Positions 51,118 through 55,644 of a stretch of DNA of 55,644 nt are shown piece by piece. Every line of letters begins with the position of its first letter. The first letter of the stretch is position 1. Below the pieces are notes generated by a model. It did not search any database. It was not told the origin of the DNA and saw nothing but the letters and a program-made list of their open reading frames with translations. Both the position numbers and the translations under genes were made by a program. Source of the DNA: Candidatus Omnitrophota bacterium (lineage in GTDB: Bacteria > Omnitrophota > Omnitrophia > JAHJGZ01); contig JAHJGZ010000134.1 of the NCBI GenBank assembly GCA_018823795.1, forward strand, positions 1 to 55,644. Reading direction: 5' to 3'.

Positions 51118-52144
51118 AGATGTTTTTGTAGATGAACGTGATAAACATATTCGTAAAGATGTGATGAAACCACACTGTTGTGACTTTATTGTATTAGAAA
51201 ATTGTATGCTTAGTTGCAAAATGTGTCACATGTGGAAATGCAAAGAAAATTATAATCAGGTGCCCGCTCTTTATTATGAAAAATTTATTGAATCACTCTA
51301 TGAATATTTTGGCTCTGAGATGCAAATTCAGATGGTAGGAGGAGAGCCACTTCTTAAACCGGGGATCATTGATCTTATTACAACTGCATCGAAAAAAGGT
51401 TTTTTTACGACACTGACATCAAATGGCTATCTTATTGATAGAAAAATGGCAAGTGCACTGATCGATGCACGTATTTCTTCTATAGCGCTCTCTCTTGATA
51501 GTTTAGATAGTGCTATTCATGACTTTCTTCGTGGAAAGCAGGGGGTTCATAAACAAACGATGAAGGCATTGAAATATCTTACACAATACCGGTATCCGGA
51601 ACAGAGCGTTTGTATTGTGACGACCATAATGCAGCCTAATCTTGACGATCTTATTGCTCTGGCTGATTGGGCTGAAGGTCATTCAGGGATTGCGTGTATC
51701 AGTTTTCAAGTCCTGTCACAACCATTTTATACCAAAGAAGACGTGTCGTGGTATAAAAATCCAAAGTTTTCATTTCTGTGGCCACAACGCGAGAAAGAAG
51801 TTTTTTCTGTCATCGATGCATTGATTGAACGCAAACAAAAAAAGAAAAAAATAGGAAACTCTGTTAATCAATTAAATATATTTAAGAAATATTTTCAGAA
51901 TCCTGAACAATTTGTGAAAAAGGGCGGTTGTCATTTAGGATACAATTCATTGAGCGTAAATTCATCTGGCAATATCTATCTTTGCTTTGAACAACCACCG
52001 ATCGGCAACATTATGCGAGATCGCATAGAAGATGTATGGGAATCACCGATTGCACATGACGTACGCTCACGAATTAAAGCATGTAACCGAAACTGTAAAT
52101 TAATGATTAACTGTTTCAGCGAAGAAGGATTTTCAATTGAATGA
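51098..52144 (+). CDS. LWP-type radical SAM/SPASM protein 10
   Basis: The 348-residue paralogue has C36, C40, C43 ('ENCMLSCKMCHMW'), 'IQMVGGEPLLKPGI', 'KFSFLWPQREKEV', and C-terminal GCHLGYN ... YLCFEQPPIGN ... ACNRNCKLMINCFS. The GTG start at 51098 is kept because GAGAAGAGG lies 6 nt upstream. It overlaps the previous gene by 20 bp and the next by four. Confidence 0.9.
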   Translation: MPTEMHRDVFVDERDKHIRKDVMKPHCCDFIVLENCMLSCKMCHMWKCKENYNQVPALYYEKFIESLYEYFGSEMQIQMVGGEPLLKPGIIDLITTASKKGFFTTLTSNGYLIDRKMASALIDARISSIALSLDSLDSAIHDFLRGKQGVHKQTMKALKYLTQYRYPEQSVCIVTTIMQPNLDDLIALADWAEGHSGIACISFQVLSQPFYTKEDVSWYKNPKFSFLWPQREKEVFSVIDALIERKQKKKKIGNSVNQLNIFKKYFQNPEQFVKKGGCHLGYNSLSVNSSGNIYLCFEQPPIGNIMRDRIEDVWESPIAHDVRSRIKACNRNCKLMINCFSEEGFSIE

Positions 52145-53565
52145 GTAAGCCTAATTCAGTCTTATTAGTCCAGTCCCCTCCATGGGGTGTTTCAACCGTG
52201 CCATTAGGTGTAGCGTACCTTTCTACGTATTTACGCTCAAAAGGTATTTCAGTCGAGGTATTAGATCTTAATATTAATCTATATCGCAATGCCGCATTTG
52301 ATATACGGGAACGGTGGAGCACCAACGAATTTGAATATTGGGCATCTGGAGATATTCTTAAAGATACATGGTTCAATATTGAAACAATCGTTCAAGATAT
52401 TGTGAAACGGGATATACACGTCGTGGGTTTTTCAACCACCTTTGCTAGTATTCCGTTTCTTAATGAAATTATACAAATATTACGTGCGGCCAAGCCTGAT
52501 ATTACCATTATCGTGGGGGGGGGCGGCCCTTCGTATCGTGTACACCGTAATTTTTTTAGAAAAGATCTGGTAGATTATTTTATTATCGGTGAAGGGGAGG
52601 TTCTGTTATATGAACTTATTAAGCAACTATGGGCCGGCCATTCATCTTTTATCAATGCGACCTGTCATGAATGGAAAGATGAGCCTCGAGATCGGGCTTT
52701 ATGCCTTCAGGGCAAAAGAGCAACAAACCTCGATGAACTTCCATTTCCGACATTTGAAGAGTTTGATATTGAGAAATATATCGAAACAGATCTTTTGCCT
52801 ATTGTGATTTCTCGTGGATGTATTAATGCGTGCCACTTTTGCTGTGATTGGTTATTGAAAAGGCCGTATCGTGTGCGAAAACCCAACGTAATAGTAGACG
52901 AAATACAATGGTTAGTTTCCCGATATGGACGTCGACGGTTTGAATTTAGTGATCTTTTGGTTAACGGTGATTTGCAGAATTTTGAGACATTATGTGATTT
53001 ATTAATACGGAGAAAAATCAATATTGTATGGGGTGGACAAGCGACAGTAAGAAGTGAGATGACGCAGGAGCATTTTTTAAAAATGAAAGAGGCAGGATGT
53101 GGTGGCTTGACCTTTGGTTTTGAAAGTTTTTCTAATTCTCTTCTTAAGAAAATGAATAAGCATTTTACTGCTGCTGATGCAGCGGGTGTCATTCGGAGGG
53201 CAAAAAAAGCAGGAATGCTTGTTGAGGCAAATTTTGTTGTTGGATTTCCTGGTGAACAAGAAAGTGACATTGATGAAACGATTACATTTTTAAAAGAAAA
53301 TCGTGCTTTCATTGACCGTGTTAATAGTCTCAATATTTGTAGCATCGGACCTGGTATGAATATATGGGAAAGAGCGGAAGATTTTGGCATAAATAAGGAT
53401 ATTGTTAACGATTGGTATGCATGGCATACAGAAGATAAACAGAATACGATTGAAATACGAATAGATCGTCACAAAAGGCTTAAAACATTTATAGAAACTG
53501 AAGGATTTGGTCTTTCCTGGCAAAACATACGGAAAAATGAGCAAGAGATAAAGAGAGCGGTATGA
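52141..53565 (+). CDS. B12-binding-domain radical SAM protein
   Basis: The 474-residue protein has an N-terminal cobalamin-binding-like domain ('SPPWGVSTVPLGVAYLSTYL', 'VEVLDLNINLYRNAAF', 'TIIVGGGGPSYR', 'YFIIGEGE') without DxHxxG, then a radical SAM core with C227, C231, C234 ('SRGCINACHFCCDWL') and 'GLTFGFESFSNSLLKKMNKH'. It resembles the enzyme at 21768 and may methylate or otherwise change a carbon of the glycan or its carrier. It overlaps both neighbours by four bases, so it is part of the array operon although of another subfamily. Confidence 0.9.
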   Translation: MSKPNSVLLVQSPPWGVSTVPLGVAYLSTYLRSKGISVEVLDLNINLYRNAAFDIRERWSTNEFEYWASGDILKDTWFNIETIVQDIVKRDIHVVGFSTTFASIPFLNEIIQILRAAKPDITIIVGGGGPSYRVHRNFFRKDLVDYFIIGEGEVLLYELIKQLWAGHSSFINATCHEWKDEPRDRALCLQGKRATNLDELPFPTFEEFDIEKYIETDLLPIVISRGCINACHFCCDWLLKRPYRVRKPNVIVDEIQWLVSRYGRRRFEFSDLLVNGDLQNFETLCDLLIRRKINIVWGGQATVRSEMTQEHFLKMKEAGCGGLTFGFESFSNSLLKKMNKHFTAADAAGVIRRAKKAGMLVEANFVVGFPGEQESDIDETITFLKENRAFIDRVNSLNICSIGPGMNIWERAEDFGINKDIVNDWYAWHTEDKQNTIEIRIDRHKRLKTFIETEGFGLSWQNIRKNEQEIKRAV

Positions 53566-54734
53566 TAACAAAACTCGATGAAAACACGCCGAAGATTGAT
53601 AAAACACAGCAGATAAACAAACCTAACTCCTGCGTTTTATTGCTTACATTAAGTTGTAACCTAAAATGTAAAGTGTGTCAGTTATGGTGTAACAAGGAAG
53701 ATCGCACTCATTTTCCTTCGCTTGATAAATGGAAAGCCTTTTTGGATTCTATAGAATATTTTATTAATAAGCCATTCACCCCGTTAGAGAATGCTGCTCA
53801 AGGGGAAAAGAATACAATTAAAAACAATGCCAATAGTAATGATACGGCAATATTAATAAAATCTGTTAAGGAGCGTCCTCTAACGGGGTTCACCGTCATT
53901 TTTGGCGGAGGTGAACCGTTACTTTTTAAGGATGAATTGCTCGTGCTTATTGCCTATGCACATAACAAAGGATTTCGTACTTCACTTGCAACAAGTGGTT
54001 ATCATATGACTGAAGAAGCAGTGAAAGAATTATGTGCTGCGGGACTTGATTATATCGCGTTTAGTGTCTATAGCCTTAATGGTCGAAAACAGGATTTCTT
54101 AAGAGGTGTACCAAGCAGTCTTAAAAAGGTGAAGGAAGCAATTGCGTTGTTTTCCCAGCATGGTTCGCATGTTGAAATTGCTATTGATACGGTTCTTATG
54201 GAACCAAACAGGAAGGATATTGTTCGTTTGACAAAGTGGGTTTTAAAACACAAAAATATTTCACGAATCATGTTTCAAGCTGTTATGCAACCATTCCACA
54301 CAAAGCCGTTAGGAGATTGGTATTCCGATAAGGAATATTCTTTTCTGTGGCCTCGTAATGTAAAAAAGATGATAAAGATCATTGATAATTTGAAAAAACT
54401 CAAACGGAACGAAACGAAAAACGGTCAAGGAAAAGTAACAAATTCTATTGCTCAATTTGAAATTTTTAAGCAGTATTTCGAAACTCCAAATCGATTCATC
54501 AAAAATAAACATTGTCCAACTTCTGGCAACGGACATTTTGGTATTGCTCCGGATGGAGCTATTACCTTGTGCCCGTATATGAAGGGTATCGGTAATGTAA
54601 AAGAATATTCTCTTGAGCATCTTTGGTATTCTCAGACAGCGTGCGAGAGAAGGGAAGAAATTTATTCCTGTAGCCGTAATTGTCACCATATTGTTAATTG
54701 TTGGTATGAAGAGGAAATGTTTACATCCATGTAG
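53562..54734 (+). CDS. LWP-type radical SAM/SPASM protein 11 with a 38-residue element-derived insertion
   Basis: The 390-residue protein has C32, C36, C39 ('LSCNLKCKVCQLW'), GGGEPLL, 'EYSFLWPRNVKKM', and C-terminal HCPTSGN ... TLCPYMKGIGN ... SCSRNCHHIVNCWY, the full family set. It is ~40 residues longer than its paralogues because a 110-bp mobile element plus a 4-bp TTCA duplication lies at codons ~72-109. Without it the protein would read 'NKPFTVIFGGGEPLL', a perfect fit to the family strand before GGGEP. The insertion is in frame and has no stop, so the enzyme may still work, although the insert is placed only a few residues from the SAM-binding motif. Confidence 0.9.
   Translation: MITKLDENTPKIDKTQQINKPNSCVLLLTLSCNLKCKVCQLWCNKEDRTHFPSLDKWKAFLDSIEYFINKPFTPLENAAQGEKNTIKNNANSNDTAILIKSVKERPLTGFTVIFGGGEPLLFKDELLVLIAYAHNKGFRTSLATSGYHMTEEAVKELCAAGLDYIAFSVYSLNGRKQDFLRGVPSSLKKVKEAIALFSQHGSHVEIAIDTVLMEPNRKDIVRLTKWVLKHKNISRIMFQAVMQPFHTKPLGDWYSDKEYSFLWPRNVKKMIKIIDNLKKLKRNETKNGQGKVTNSIAQFEIFKQYFETPNRFIKNKHCPTSGNGHFGIAPDGAITLCPYMKGIGNVKEYSLEHLWYSQTACERREEIYSCSRNCHHIVNCWYEEEMFTSM
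53779..53888. mobile_element. 110-bp TIR element inserted in frame within a radical SAM gene
   Basis: Ends CCCCGTTAGAG and CTCTAACGGGG flanked by TTCA on both sides (53775-53778, 53889-53892). Element plus duplication is 114 bp, i.e. 38 codons. Its right end (AGGAGCGTCCTCTAACGGGG) resembles the 135-bp copies (AGAAGCGTTTCCTATCTCTAACGGGG), and the interior encodes a hydrophilic Asn/Lys-rich peptide. Confidence 0.88.
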
Positions 54735-54858
54735 AAAACACAAAGTATCACAGATTTGGGACGCTTCATTCGCCCTGAATATATCAACCGTGGATTTGTG
54801 CATATTGATAAAGCAGCGGCATGACATAATAATATAGATAGTAATTTATTTTTAAATT

Positions 54859-55644
54859 ATGGCTATACAAAAAAAGATATTGAAGCAAAAAGTAAGTTTA
54901 ATTTTATTTGGCATCATAATCTTTTTTATAATACTTGAAACAGGATTATGGGTAGGTAGGTTTGTATGTGTATCTGTTCAAGAACATCGGAACATAATTT
55001 CTATTAAGAAGAAAGGGGCTTATCGTATCCTGTGTTTAGGGGAGTCTACTACAGCTGTTAGGGGTAGTAATTCATACCCTGGCCAACTCGAGCAAATATT
55101 AAATCAGGCAAATATAGGAATAGAATTTAGTGTCATTAATAAAGGTATGATTGGAATAGGGACGGGAACTATAGTTAAACAGTTAGAAGATAATTTAAAT
55201 ATATATAATCCAGACATGGTTATTACAATGATGGGTATTAATGATGGGCGGGAAGATATTATGTCTTATGATGATAGTAACTATTGTACAGCCTTGAAAT
55301 TTGTTCGAAGGTTGAAAACGTATAAGCTATTAAGACTCATATGGTTACATGGGATAGCTAAAGCTGAAGCCGGAGATGAAGAATTGCAAGAGCTTGTTAT
55401 GAAAAGACATTTTGATGAAGTGAAGGTGTATAAAAGCCAGAAAAATTATGAAAAGATTGAGGAAATATTGAAGAAGATATTACAAATGGATTCAAAGAAG
55501 ATAGATGCATGGAGTCAATTAGGGTGGTGTTATCGAGAACAAAAGAGATATGAGGAGGCAGAAAAAACTCTTAAAAAGGCCCTAGTGATAAATCCGGATA
55601 GGGCTGATAGTTATATACAGTTAGGATGGTGTTATCATGAGCAG
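54859..55644 (+). CDS. SGNH/GDSL hydrolase-type protein with TPR repeats (cut by window end)
   Basis: This open frame is not in the ORF track because it runs off the window (262 codons visible). It starts 'MAIQKKILKQKVSLILFGII' with one membrane helix, then SGNH blocks 'YRILCLGESTTAVRG' (GES), 'NKGMIGIGTGTIVK' and 'VITMMGINDGRED' (GxND). From residue ~180 it has TPR units ('AWSQLGWCYREQKRYEEAEKTLKKAL', shortened to 'QLGWCYREQKRYEEAEKTL'). The catalytic Asp/His block must lie beyond the window. It resembles the SGNH protein at 46636 in layout and probably also acts on glycan O-acyl groups in the periplasm. The 124 bp before it contain no clear promoter. Confidence 0.8.
   Translation, partial: MAIQKKILKQKVSLILFGIIIFFIILETGLWVGRFVCVSVQEHRNIISIKKKGAYRILCLGESTTAVRGSNSYPGQLEQILNQANIGIEFSVINKGMIGIGTGTIVKQLEDNLNIYNPDMVITMMGINDGREDIMSYDDSNYCTALKFVRRLKTYKLLRLIWLHGIAKAEAGDEELQELVMKRHFDEVKVYKSQKNYEKIEEILKKILQMDSKKIDAWSQLGWCYREQKRYEEAEKTLKKALVINPDRADSYIQLGWCYHEQ

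Noticed and set aside
52707-53390. Minus-strand ORF of 227 codons
   Set aside because: It lies wholly opposite the well-supported B12 radical SAM gene and has no recognisable motifs, so it is a shadow frame.
40286-54734. Radical SAM array as an assembly artefact of collapsed or duplicated contigs
   Set aside because: The copies differ strongly in sequence, length and start signals, which artificial duplication would not produce.
1-55644. tRNA, rRNA, CRISPR arrays or phage genes
   Set aside because: I saw no cloverleaf with a CCA-type acceptor, no rRNA core sequence, no short regular direct repeats with spacers and no phage structural or integrase genes by eye.

Overview
The window looks like a chromosomal segment of an uncultivated Gram-negative-type bacterium. 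It has an AsmA-like protein, an ABC polysaccharide exporter, a PilZ protein, many radical SAM enzymes, a Fur-FeoA regulator and moderately AT-rich DNA. An Omnitrophota-like lineage would fit, but that is an impression from gene content and no phylogenetic marker is present. TAA, TAG and TGA all serve as stops, so the standard code applies. No rRNA, tRNA or CRISPR array was recognised.

Region 1 (1-10.5 kb) is housekeeping and envelope functions: AsmA-like protein, YihY/BrkB membrane protein, glutamine-dependent NAD synthetase, diacylglycerol kinase, PilZ protein, CNNM/CBS protein, and an LhgO-like FAD oxidoreductase. It ends with an iron module (ferritin-like/VIT1 transporter plus a Fur-FeoA fusion) and a Na/Ca exchanger. 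Region 2 (10.5-25.2 kb) is mixed. It holds palindromic repeats, a 277-bp element carrying a frameshifted GIY-YIG nuclease gene, a Tat-exported DUF362 protein, and a phosphate set (Ppx/GppA, Na/Pi cotransporter, PhoU-like). It also holds a Ski2-like helicase, a 488-bp gene-free interval packed with hairpins, a probable PPi-type phosphofructokinase, two B12-type radical SAM enzymes, a nucleosidase-like protein, an SPL-like radical SAM protein and an orphan FliN-like protein.

Region 3 (25.3-55.6 kb) reads as one long, tightly packed plus-strand gene cluster for a surface glycan. A terminator and then a good promoter precede three glycosyltransferases, an ABC-2 permease and a 2743-residue Wzt-like ATPase. 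The ATPase carries eleven ~225-residue repeats behind its nucleotide-binding domain. Another glycosyltransferase follows, then an unusual tandem array of radical SAM/SPASM-like genes. Eleven paralogous domains in ten genes share an LWP motif and a C-terminal C-x3-C-x5-C cluster, and are interleaved with a nonsense-interrupted radical SAM gene, a B12-type radical SAM enzyme and SGNH hydrolases. I infer that the glycosyltransferases build the polymer, the radical SAM enzymes modify sugars or another cluster product, and the giant ATPase with its permease exports it. The substrate is unknown.

A small mobile element family also runs through the window. Four copies share the ends CCCCGYTAGAG...CTCTAACGGGG. 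Two have perfect 4-bp target duplications (TGAG, TTCA) and a third has a near match. Two copies are 135-bp MITE-like derivatives, one carries the GIY-YIG gene, and one is inserted in frame inside a radical SAM gene, adding 38 codons. It resembles, by analogy only, the protein-inserting palindromic elements of Rickettsia.
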